Origin: Meandrina meandrites
Taxonomy: Eukaryota; Cnidaria; Anthozoa; Scleractinia; Meandrinidae
Assembly: GCA_963693305.1 (NCBI GenBank)
Contig: OY855906.1
Span: forward strand, 3,874,001-3,938,000
Direction of reading: 5' to 3'
DNA length: 64,000 bases
Below the pieces are notes generated by a model. The model ran no database searches. It had not been told where the DNA came from and saw only the letters and a list, made by a program, of their open reading frames with translations. Position numbers and translations under genes: made by a program. This document shows, piece after piece, positions 47,104 to 58,100 of the stretch; the first letter of the stretch is position 1, and each line of letters opens with the position of its first letter.

Positions 47104-50100
47104 TTAAGTTCGGTATTCTTTTCTTTTTAATGTATTTCCCAATTTCGAAGAAGCCGTCATTAAACGTAACAGGTAATTCATAACAATCTTCTCCTCTTCT
47201 TCTTTGTCTTCCTCTTGCCTTGTGGAAGCATTTCCCAGGTCTGACTTGCAGTTTGAACAGAGCTGTTCGTCGTAATCATATCTGTATGAGCAGTAAATGG
47301 ATAGGATCAGTTGTAGTGAAAATTAAAAAAAATACTACAAATCAAATTAGTTGCATGGGTACAGCCAAACAGGAACGTTAAGAAATAGACTAGGAAGGGC
47401 TTTAGTGCCTTCAAACACTACAGCTGAATCACACGCAGGATCTAGACCAAGGACCCAGGAACTTCAGATACAGGGTGTAGTGCGTAACAGTAGGCATACC
47501 CCTCGGAATGTTATATTCTGAGAGGTTGAAATATGTTAAATTTCCCCCTAAATCAGCCTATTCTATCTGATCCTTATGCTTCTGATTAGTACTTATCAGT
47601 ATTTGTAGACACGTTTGTCGTTCTGCATCCAGAGTCCGATTTCTACTCTCTCCAGGCAGATAAACAGGACTTACATAGCATTGTTCTCAAGTATAAGCAG
47701 ATGGAGTTTATAATCAAGCTGAGTAAACCTGAGTAAACCATAGCTTCTTTACAGTGTTCATGATGCGTTGTTAACGGTTTGTGTTTGCCTTTGCTATCTT
47801 GTTCCACAAAATGACATAAATCCCGAACATTTACACAAGAAAAATTGGGAAAAGATTGTTTAATTTAGAAGCGAACAGGCGCAAGCAAACACTGAAGAGG
47901 GAGAGGGGTATTTTATCAACTCCACTTACTGTGTTATCATTGTAGCCTCGCAATCCGAACCATCTTCCGCCAGAAATTGGCATTCGTCTGTTACAGGACA
48001 AATATATAGTGTTAATAAAACAAGACATTTTTAATTTGTAGAGAATAACATCAAACGAGTCTTATCGGAGGGGCTGATTACTCAAGAGGGCGGCGACTAT
48101 TTCTGGCTCCTTAGCACGTTGGGGCTATAAGCAGTGATCCTGAGTATTTCTCCTGTAGAAGGATAAACTAAGCAGTGGTGAGAGCGCTCGCCTCCCACCA
48201 ATGTGGCCCAGGTTCGATTCCCGAGCCCGGCGTCATATGTGGGTCATATGTGGGTTGTTATTGGTTCTCGTCCCTGCTCCGATGGCTTTTATCCGGGTTT
48301 TCCTGTTTTCCTCCCTCCACAAAAGCCAACACTTCTAAATTCCAATTCGATCAGGAATGAAAGGCCCACAGGTTTGTCAGTCGCAAGACTGTTACGTGCA
48401 ACCCTCGTTAAACAAAGTCTATTTATTTACTTCGTTTATTTTATTTTATTTCTTATCGCTCACAGGTTAAGCCAATACTATGGGAATTTGATAATATAGC
48501 CTATATAGGCATGCTTTTGGTTGTTGCTGCTTGTTCGGTTCCGTCTGTCTCGGGAGACAATGGGTCATAGTTTCAATCTCTTTTTGGCTTACAGTGCCTA
48601 CTGTGGCTGTACAGTCCTATTTTTGAAAGGCAGACCCTGTTGCAATTCCTGCAAACAAAGTACGCTCCTGGCTCTACGGATGCTGATGCTGCTCTTTACC
48701 GTTTGCGCTCTCTTCTTTCCTCTCACTGCGGCACATCAAAGCCCAAGACCCATGCGAGTTTTCATATAGTTAATTGAGTAGGTCAGAAACTTTATTTTAT
48801 AACATTGTCTCATTTTGATACTGGCGTTTGTTTTAAGCAATTAATTGGCCTTAAGATAAATTTACGCATGGAAACGTTTAAACACTTACCTGAACTGGTG
48901 TCATCACCATAGTTACTCTGCGGGACAACATGGGAGTTCGATGCCTATAACAGAATAAATGATTCCTGTACGTTCATTTGCTGAGAGCCACGGAATATAA
49001 AAACATGAAAGTAGACATCATGGCCAACTACAGTCACCTTTCGTTATAGCGGACACGCTTGGGACTTTGTTTAGTGTCCGTATTAGCGAGAGTCCGTAAT
49101 AGCGGGAGTCATTTCCATGTCAAACCTCTATAGCCGGGGATCTGAATTTTGTCCGTAATAGCGAGTGTCCGTGATAGCGGGGTGTTCGCAAGGCGAGAGT
49201 TGACTGTATCAGTTATGTTACAGGTAGGACCTGAAACAGTAGTTTGGTCCTTCTATTTTACTAAGGTGCAGCTTAAGCTTCAGCTGAAGCAAAGCTGGAC
49301 TATAAGAAGAAGACAGGAGAAAACTCAAATGTCCACTCAACTCAGTCAAAACGGGGAAAAACGAGTAAGAAAACGAAACGGAAATTTCGAAACAAGTATT
49401 AGGGCGTGTGTAAACTCAGATGCGACTTACCTCCGAAGAAGAATGGTCATCTTGAAGACCAAAAGCTTGAGCGAATTCTTGCTGTTGGTCGGACAGGATT
49501 CTATGCACATTACTCCTCAGTTGTTCAAGTTCTCCGTCAATTCTTTGACGCATAAGATTATCTGATGAAACAGAGAAAACCCCAAATCCCTCTATTTTCC
49601 TTAGACCTTTGCCATGAAGCAGCTTACGAGAATATAAAAATGATCATTACAGAAACTAGAAGGATTCAATGACGCTAGTTTGAGACATCTAAAGACACGA
49701 GGTGGATATGGTAAGCCTGTGTAGGTCACAGGCGGGATTTTGCGCGCCGGAGTGCCCCATTTCGGTGGCAGAGCCGCGAATGCAAGTGGCAAACCCGTGA
49801 GGAAAAATTCCCCGTTCTCCTCCCGGCTTCATCTCGTTATAGACTGAGTTTCTAGCGCTGCCGAAACAAAGAACTCGCGCGCGAAATCTCGTCGGCAACG
49901 AAGGATAGATATCGTCGGTAAAGTGATGCTCATATTTGCTCTCTTTCAGTGGAAGGTGCGGTCTTCAAATATGAAACAAGTCAGCAGTACGGCCATAAAA
50001 ACCGGTTGGGTGTTATGAAGAATGACGTTTGTGTAGCCTGAAAAGACGCCTCTATTAACTCATTGTAGCCGTCTTGCTAATTTAGCAGACACGCCGAATT

Positions 50101-51473
50101 ATTTTTCAATACTTACCGTTTGATATTATTGAAATTCAAAAGTGTATTTACTAAGCATTTTTAACAAACAAAACTTATCCTTCTAACAGAAAGATGAACA
50201 GCAACTTTCGGTATTTAGAACCAGAAATCAGTCTTTGGGACTCGATCAGTTAATTAACGATCTTTCACCGAAAATGGTACTTTTACAAACAATTGGCGCT
50301 GGTAGCGAACTGGAAATCATGATTTATAATTTTAGTTTTACGTACCAAGATGTCGGAACACTGCCGCAGCAGCGGCTGAATCATCTGAAGAGCTGGCTAC
50401 TGACATAGCTTCTTCTGCAACTGGGTTCATGTGTCTCATAGACTCGCCACTCTCAACGCCATTACCTATGTCCTTGTAACTGTGGAAAATTTTGAAGTTC
50501 CTTTAATATTCTGACTATAAGGTCAAGGGATGTTCATATACGGGTTCAGCAAACCGACGGGTTTACTATCAGTGGCTGGAGGGCGCTTCGCTGATGTATC
50601 ACTATGGCCCTGGTTGAAAGGACGGATATACGGATACAGCAGTGGCGGATCCAGGGGAGGGACTCCCCCCCCCCCCCCCCCTTATTTTTTCGGAAACAGC
50701 TTATTTTCTTAATCTGCCGAAATTACCTTCACAGAATTCAACATTCATATTCAAGCCTTCAAAAGCGCCCTCCCCCCGCCTCCTCTTAGGTGAAGGTCTG
50801 GATCCGCCACTGTGCGGTATCCACTGGATGAATCACTATCCATTGGAGAGCGTAGTATGTTTTTTAAACACTTTTATTCACTGGATAGCGATTTATATGG
50901 TGGGTAGCGTTGTCCACCCTTTGAACAACCGGGCCCTGTTAAAAAACAGACGTTTCAAAATAAAAAGTCCAGTCTTCTCAGGTGCAACACAGCATTGTAT
51001 TGTTGTCAAGAAAAATGTAATGTAGCTATCATTTGTAGTTTATCCTCTGTTTCACCTCTGCTGAGGGTTAGTAGGGGAGCTTATTTATATCCATGGAGGA
51101 GCAAAAGATAATTATTTGGGAACAAGATTGAATGGATGGGTTGGAAACTAAGGTGGGGGCTATCGAAACCCACGGGCTTATAACCGAAATTTTGAGGGAT
51201 TGGAGATCTTTTCTCAGAAAGCAAGGAAATCTGTAGCCTCCGACGCAGTCTTTTTAAGGGGAGATCGGTCTCCCCTAAAAACGACTGCATAGGAGGCTAG
51301 GAAATCTTGAGAGCGGACGGAAATGGAGCTTATTGAAATCAGTGACACTGAAATATTCAGAACTGTACGAGCTTGTAGAATTGTTCTTACCAGTGTTGGT
51401 CTGTAAATCCCGCACCATAATTAAGCACCAATCCTGCATCACTTTCATACAGGTGACTTTGATCAGCAGCCAT
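47104..51473 (-). CDS. Unrecognised 212-aa protein, six coding exons
   Basis: Coding exons on minus: 51473-51391, 50479-50346, 49561-49431, 48944-48890, 47987-47930, 47281-47104; 639 bp. Phases 2, 1, 0, 1, 2 join without a stop, which is strong support that the gene is real. I chose ATG 51473, inside an exon starting at 51508. Upstream frames are closed, so exons near 51771 and 51902-52050 would be 5' UTR. The protein is acidic and Ser-rich. Residues 73-105 (RQRIDGELEQLRSN...) are a likely helix or short coiled coil. A CxxC (162-165) is followed by an acidic run (QEEDKEEEEK) and a basic C-terminal helix ending KRKEYRT. No membrane segment or signal. I do not recognise the family. It is head-to-head with TEX11. 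Confidence 0.75.
48168..48420 (+). mobile_element. tRNA-derived SINE
   Basis: An A-box-like GTGGTGAGAGCGCTCGCC and an exact B box GGTTCGATTCC, followed by a long non-tRNA body (TTATCCGGGTTTTCCTG, then CTCCACAAAAGCCAACAC). A TCATATGTGGG unit is doubled just after the head. Located in an intron of the 212-aa protein gene. Confidence 0.75.
49031..49206. mobile_element. pogo/Tigger-type MITE, second member
   Basis: A 176-bp element flanked by TA, with CAGTCACCTTTCG at the left and the inverse of CAGTCAACTCTCG at the right. The interior repeats GTCCGTAATAGCG. Ends match the element at 26856-27046. It lies in an intron of the 212-aa protein gene. Confidence 0.7.
50640..50812. mobile_element. MITE with CAGTGGCGGATCCAG ends
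   Basis: Perfect terminal inverted repeats of about 15 bp (CAGTGGCGGATCCAG and CTGGATCCGCCACTG) and a poly-C run inside. Same family as 14201-14341. Located just 5' (on minus) of an exon of the 212-aa protein gene. Confidence 0.8.
51234..51299. mobile_element. 66-bp foldback element
   Basis: Left arm TAGCCTCCGACGCAGTC... and right arm ...GACTGCATAGGAGGCTA are inverted over about 30 bp with a loop of a few bases. Located in an intron of the 212-aa protein gene. Confidence 0.75.
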
Positions 51474-52192
51474 CTGCAATAGCTTGTCTACCAGCGACCG
51501 TTTTGATGCTGAATATGAAACGTTCAGATTTGTTTTCGTTCTAAAGAAATCCCAAGACAATAAATTTTGTAAATTCTGAAAGCTTCTTTAACGAAGATCG
51601 AGTAGCAGGAAATCAAATATATACAAAATCGTGAAAGAAACTCAGAACAACAGATGCTACTTATGATAATAAGATTAACTATAACAAAGCGTATAAAGTC
51701 TGATGCCTTAGACTAAAATATTCTCGAATGTGACCTATAAACAGCCTATAAAGAAACTCAATCTCACCTGCTCAATTGATGGCGAAATAGCTAGTTCTTT
51801 TTCTGCTAAGCTGTAGTCACTTCCCAAAGAATTTCAGAAAGAAAGCCAGAGTGTGTTTCCAAAAATTGTGGTAAACTGTTTAGTCCAGTGTACAAATTTA
51901 CCTTTGGTTTTTTGAACAAAGTGGAAATGTTTAAATTATTCACGTTGCTTCGCGCCAAAAGAGACGCGTGCGTGCACCGACTTTCCCGCCTTTTCTTTGG
52001 CCTGGTGCCCGTGGTGATTCTAATAAAATTCAAGCCAGTTCCGGACAAAATATTTGAGCGATCAGATAGTTTATTCTTTTTCCTCGCTGCTTTTGCATGC
52101 CTTGTGTGTAGTATACTCTAAACCGTTCAAAGTCGTTCGGTTAGTGAGAATGAGAGACGTATTGTGAGTAAACGGTGTGTACTTCTGACAAA
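51474..52192. promoter_or_regulatory. Divergent 5' region of the 212-aa gene and TEX11
   Basis: Separates the two start codons by 719 bp. On minus, a donor at 51902-51901 (CCAAAG|GTAAAT) and another near 51771-51770 (GAGCAG|GTGAG) suggest non-coding first exons. A minus open frame from 52048 lacks an ATG, so it is probably untranslated. TEX11's leader lies just left of 52193. Overlapping divergent 5' ends are likely. Confidence 0.5.
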
Positions 52193-55100
52193 ATGAACCA
52201 GGATAGCGTAGATGATATCGGAAAAGCTTCAACTTTGTTGCAAGGTAAGCTCAATCATGAAGACAAAATTTCTTCGCTTGCTTTTATACTTATCCAGTGA
52301 TATATCTGCCTATAGTAACTAAGCTATTGGACAAGTCAATGTGCTAGAACCTAATTAAATTTAACAGCGCGCGTAGCTTCTGAACAAATTTGAATTTTTG
52401 TTAATTTGTAAACAGCTCTTGTCAAAGACTTGCGTCAAAGTCAAGGCAACGAGGAAAGGATCACAGCTCTGGCTGATCGTATAGCTAACGTGGCAAACAG
52501 AATGCATCAACTGACGTTTGATAGAGCCGAAAATAATGCAGTGTTAATTCAGGTTCATAGCAGTGCTGTCACATTGTGGAATATTGCTGTGGCAATGAAG
52601 ACTGGCGGCGGTGGACAAAATGGCACAACTTACAACGCAAGATGTAAGAATGTCTATGTAGTTTCTTTTTTCGGTTGTAAGGATTCTAATAATTTCTTTT
52701 TGCTTATTCAGGGGCGTAGCGTGGTTTTTTGAAGATGTACGCAAGATAAAGATTTTTTTTCTAAGCGCCAAAGGCGCTTGCAACAAGGGGGCTCTGGTGG
52801 CATGCTCCCCCAGAAAATTTTGAAATTTAGGGTCTCGGAAATGCCATCTCCTGGTTTTTCTGCAGGGCATTTTCAATAAATAATGCGGCAAAAATGCAGT
52901 AGAAAGTTGTTTATTTTAACCATTTCTCTATTGTTTTCTGTGAGCTACAGTGGTACGAAAATAAAAAAAAGTTAAAAACAACGGTGACAGGTCACAACCA
53001 AAGGGCGAGGCGTCGACCCTTAAGACGGGCAAACTCCGTTACCAAACTGTCAATATCCACGTTCTTGTGTTTAATGCACCTGTCAATGTTAAGCCCCCGG
53101 GGGAGGGGGGGCAGACCCAGGGGATTTTGACATTTTCTGGAAGCCAAAGTCAAATTCCCCACCCCTGGGCACCTAGTGAATGTCAAACTTGCCATATATC
53201 CACTTAAATTTCTAACCCAGCAGACCATTTTAGATGTCAAAATCCCTACCCTGGGAGAGCTCCATGATGTCAAATTCCCGTGGGGCTTAACATTGACAGG
53301 TGCATTATGTATATGAAGTAGCTCAAGTCGCGGAGATATTCATTGGATTCTCTAACACTAGGGCTTCACTGTTTGACCTCGCAAGAGGTATATTCCTAAT
53401 CTCCAATTGCCGGCAAATACGTTTTGTTCTGAAGCCACACGTCATGGCATTGTAACCTCTCCTTCAAGAATACCTCTGGGGCTGGGGACACTGGTGAGGC
53501 TGGCTGACCTTGAGGGAGGGGTACATGAGGCATTTTTTTTTTTCTATTTTTAATTACCACTCAAATGCATCTTGCCATTAGTGGCCAGCACTGAATGATT
53601 AATGCTTTGATAAACGGAAATAATAAAAAACGCCCAAATATGAAATTATCAGCCAGCAAATTTAATGAGAAAAACGTTTTTAGGCAATTCCAAAAAAAAA
53701 TTTTTTTCTCAGATGTCAGCTGTACGCACGGGCGTACGTGCGTATATGGACGCTACGCCCCTGTTATTAAAATAAGCAAGTATTATAACAACATTTTACA
53801 TTTTTCTTTTTAATTTAAAAATTAAAAAGGCTAAAAATGTTGTAAGTACCAAAACGTAAAAATGTGGTGGAAAGAAAACCGTTAAAAATATTTAGCTACC
53901 CCAAATTATTGTATTCCTGTTCAAAATTTGTAAGGATCCTTAGCTTATTTTTTGTGTGATAAAAATATCAATAGAACTGGATTAGAGTAGAGTATGGAAT
54001 AATTTTCATATTGTGTAGTACGTTTTCGCATGCAAAAACTTAATGGTGGTAGCAGCATATAACAAAAGCTTACAGGTGTCTCAAACACGGAATAGTTAAC
54101 AAACACTATTAAAATAATTGTAGCGTTTCCACGTTCCCCTGTCATTGTGTACAGCCGCCCAGTCCCCTCAGTTAAATGACCAACTTATCCCATCATCCCA
54201 TGGTATATTTCAGTAGTATTAGTTTGCCATGGAATAAAAAAGAAAAAAAAATTGCTGACTGATTGTACCAGTTAGAAATTTCTCTATTAAACAATGCATT
54301 ATTTTTATTTATATTAACATTATTATCTTGTTGGTTGTATCTGCTCTTTATCTTAGTGCGGCATGCAGCTTGTAAGCTCTCATTTTTGGCTAATGCTACT
54401 GAAACAAGTGAGGTCACATACAGGAAGCAATTAGTGGTAAGGACCTAAATATTCTTTAATCTCCAGACGTATCAGGTTTATAATGCACATCCCAAAGTAC
54501 AGTAGTTAAATTGTAAAAATAAATGGATCTGCCATAGTCGAAACCAAGGTTAGTCGCAGACCCCTGCAAATGCTTAACGGTCGATGTTTGAAGTTCTACC
54601 AAACCTTAAAAGAAAACCAAGCCAGTATTAAACAGTCTCATCTGCAAGCCAGTAACAGTCGTATCCGCAGTTCATATATGAATCATTTCATATACATTAC
54701 ATCAAACTCCAGTGAGTTGAGAATCGATACACTAAGATTTAATTACATTTTCTGTTTAGATGACAACTAAAACTGGAAGAGCTTGGCTTGGTAAGTATTC
54801 CGCAGAATATAAAAGATTCCTAAGATAAAAGTTTTAAAATATTGCAACATTTATATGTGGCAAAGTTATCTTTTCTTTTTGTTACGTTCAGACTGTCAGA
54901 ATCCAGCAATGGCAGAGGAATCTCTTGCTCTAGCATCTGAGGCAAGTTCTAGAATTACACAGGCAATTTGCAGCTTGGAATAAATGTGTTGGTACAACCA
55001 AAGAGAATTCTAATGTTTGCCTTTAAATTGTAGTGCTGGGATGCTTTGCAAAAGATGTGGTCGTCAAGAAGTGAACAAGATTCATCAACAGCAGAGCAAA

Positions 55101-58100
55101 CCAAACAGATTGAAGAAAGTGAGCGGTACATGTTCAGAGCCTGCTGTTATAGAGCTGAAGCTGTGAGTATTATTCAATTCTTCCACATTCGAGAGCTCGA
55201 AAAAAAGTTTCAAAAAATGAAATTAAGCCCTTGTTATTCATCCTTAACACCATTTTCCTTAGGGAGAGGGGAATACTATTTTATATAACATCAGCCAGAT
55301 TAACAAATTGATTGCTAATATATGCATTTTTGTGTTCTTGTACATTTGGAAGAATGAAAGAGGAAAAACAAAAATATGTTTCAGAATCGTACTAAGTAGC
55401 ATTTAATTATGAGGTTGCATTTGAGAGTATTTCAATAACAAGTTTTATAAGGGAATTTTATTAAAATGAGTATTGATCACTGATGAAACTAGAAAATTGT
55501 TGACTTGGGTACTATTTTCCTTTTAGGGGACGAGGAAGTTGCATATTTTGACGGACCTAAACGTCCAATTTTTATTTAAACAGGGGTTCTCATTGAACAA
55601 TCAAGATGAGGCAAAATTGTATGTAACCAAAGCTAAAGAATTGTTGGCCAGACTTCCGGCAAAAGAGGTAAAGTGTCTGCTCTAGACGAACTGATAAGTA
55701 CTTTTTTCTGGCAATAATCTTGCAACGAGTCTGCCTAAAAGAATCACAACGCTGTTTTCTTTTATGTTTTTTTCTAAGAGCGTTACTCTGGCAGAACTGT
55801 GCTACAACTTTGGTGTCGATACATACTACAGAGAAGAATATGAAAATTGTATAGCTTGGCTCAGGTAGGCAACATTTTTTAAGAAAAGAGCGCGTTTAAT
55901 ACAGGTTTCTCTGTAAATATTATTACTGTACCAATAAATGACAAAATACATTCTATTAGACCGCTGCCTTAAAGTCGACTGCCTACTGGCTGCTGATACC
56001 TTTTCTAACTTTAAAATAACATTTTCTGTAGGGAAAGTTATGATCTTAGAAAAGGAAACAGTCCTTTTGGTGCCAAGAAACAGGTATGTACTTATTATTT
56101 CGTAAGTGGAATAATTTGTTCCCTTTGTATAAACTGTATAGCCAGTTTCAACTATATTTAACTACTAGTATAATAAATACTAGAAAGCCTAGCTGCTAAT
56201 CAAATAATTTTGCAAATAGTTGGCCGTATGAACACAATATCTCAACTCAGTTTATTGATTTCAATGTTATGAATGTGAAAGAGAGAGGAATATTTATTAT
56301 GAAATAATATGATCCCTTATTAACTGGTAGCAGTAATGCGACGTGTGAAAATTTGGCGCAGGAAATGAAACCGCTGAAAAAAAGACATACTTTTCTCGCT
56401 GCCTTAACAATGATTCTTTTCATTACTCACAATTACATTCAATTTAATAATATAATTTAATTAAAGAAAATTACTCTCTTTTGCTTACAGCAGGCGACTT
56501 GTTTGCGTCTTATGGCTAATGCCTACCTTGACTGGAACTCTAAACAAAACTGGCAGCTGGCTCTTAATGCAGTTGGTAAGTAAAGAGTTAACACACTTTA
56601 AATTCTTGATCTTTTAATTGCAATTTTTCATCATCCCTCATTATCATCTTCTAACTTGTTCTCCCGCCTGGCTGCTATGCTAAACTGCAGTAGCTGCCAC
56701 AATAAGTGGTTTCACTTTTCTAAGTTTTGAGTACATTTTACTACACGAGTATGGGACGTTTTGTCTTTAGAATATTATTGTTCACTGTTATTTTGCAAAA
56801 CTTTAACTTCCTTTCCATCATTAATTCATTTGCAGATCTTGCAAACTCTGTAAGTATTCATACACTTTTTCTTGGGTGGAGTTGGAAACTTCCAAAAGTT
56901 CTCTATGGCTTATTTAGATATGGTTATTTTTATTTCTGTAGGAATACGGACATCCAGCTGGTCTTTACCTAAAGGCCAAACTTCTTATCATGGGTAATGG
57001 CAATGAAACGTTTCCATCTTCCAGATTGCAATCAGGTATTTCATTGACAGAGAACGGCAACTGCTTTTTCTTGCTACGCTTGCAAGACGTCTCAGATTCG
57101 ACCCAGAGATTATAATTTAACACTCAACAGGTTCGCGCATTTTAGATTTTGGCGCGCAAATACAAACCAATCAGAGACAGTGAGTTGATCTCTGTGCTTA
57201 CAGTTTTTTGGCTTGAACTATATCAGATGTCTTTTGAGCGGGGAAGAAATGAGTACGCAATCAGAGATTCGCATGCTTTAAATGTTTTGGGACTATATTC
57301 TCTTTATTATTTAGCCTTTGAAGAAACACTACAGCATCCTGATTTGAAGGTGGATCTTGGACTGTGTGCAGTAAATCTGGCCACCCAGTACAAAAGGTGA
57401 ATCAATTTTTAACCAGATTAGCTTGGTTTGTTTGTTGTCCCATTACACACCATATGATCTTACCCTTAGAATTATTGTCATTTCAATTTTTTTTTTTAAA
57501 TGTACGTGGAAATGAATGTTTTATTTTAGATAGATAAAAGAAAAATTCTGTAGAGAACAACACATGATCTGAAATGGACAATTAACCAGTGAAGCTAAAA
57601 AGGTCTTCTTATGTGAAGCAGAGTCACAATAGGGAGGTCAAGCATCACGTTATACGGCAAGCGCGAACCTGCCTTTCATTTTCTTCCCATTTTATCGAAT
57701 TCTAAAATAAATCCCTCAGAAAAATAGGTGAAAAAAAAACACATATTCGCGCCAAATACAAACCTACTCATTTCCGCGTACAAACGCCAAACAGCAAACA
57801 GCAAAAGTGGAATTTTGCCGTTCGCGAGATAAATAGACGTCATGCTTAATCTCTCTAATATCATAATTCTTTCTTATCGTGATAAATAAAGAAAGACGGT
57901 ACTCTTTTAAGCTCGGCAATGAAACGAAAAACGAGATAGATGCGATATTTACGATATCATGGGCGTGGTTCAACATGTTCAAAGAAAAGCTCTGAGTCCC
58001 CAACCGGATTCGAGCCCCATAACCTCCCAAGCACTGGGCGGGAGCTCTATCCACTGAGCAACTGACAGACGCACAGTGAGCAAGGCCATTCAGTAGGTTC

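Noticed and set aside
51806..52048. 80-aa minus-strand protein as the N-terminus of the 212-aa gene
   Set aside because: The frame begins with TTG, contains no ATG, and its donor phase does not match the next coding exon. More likely 5' UTR.
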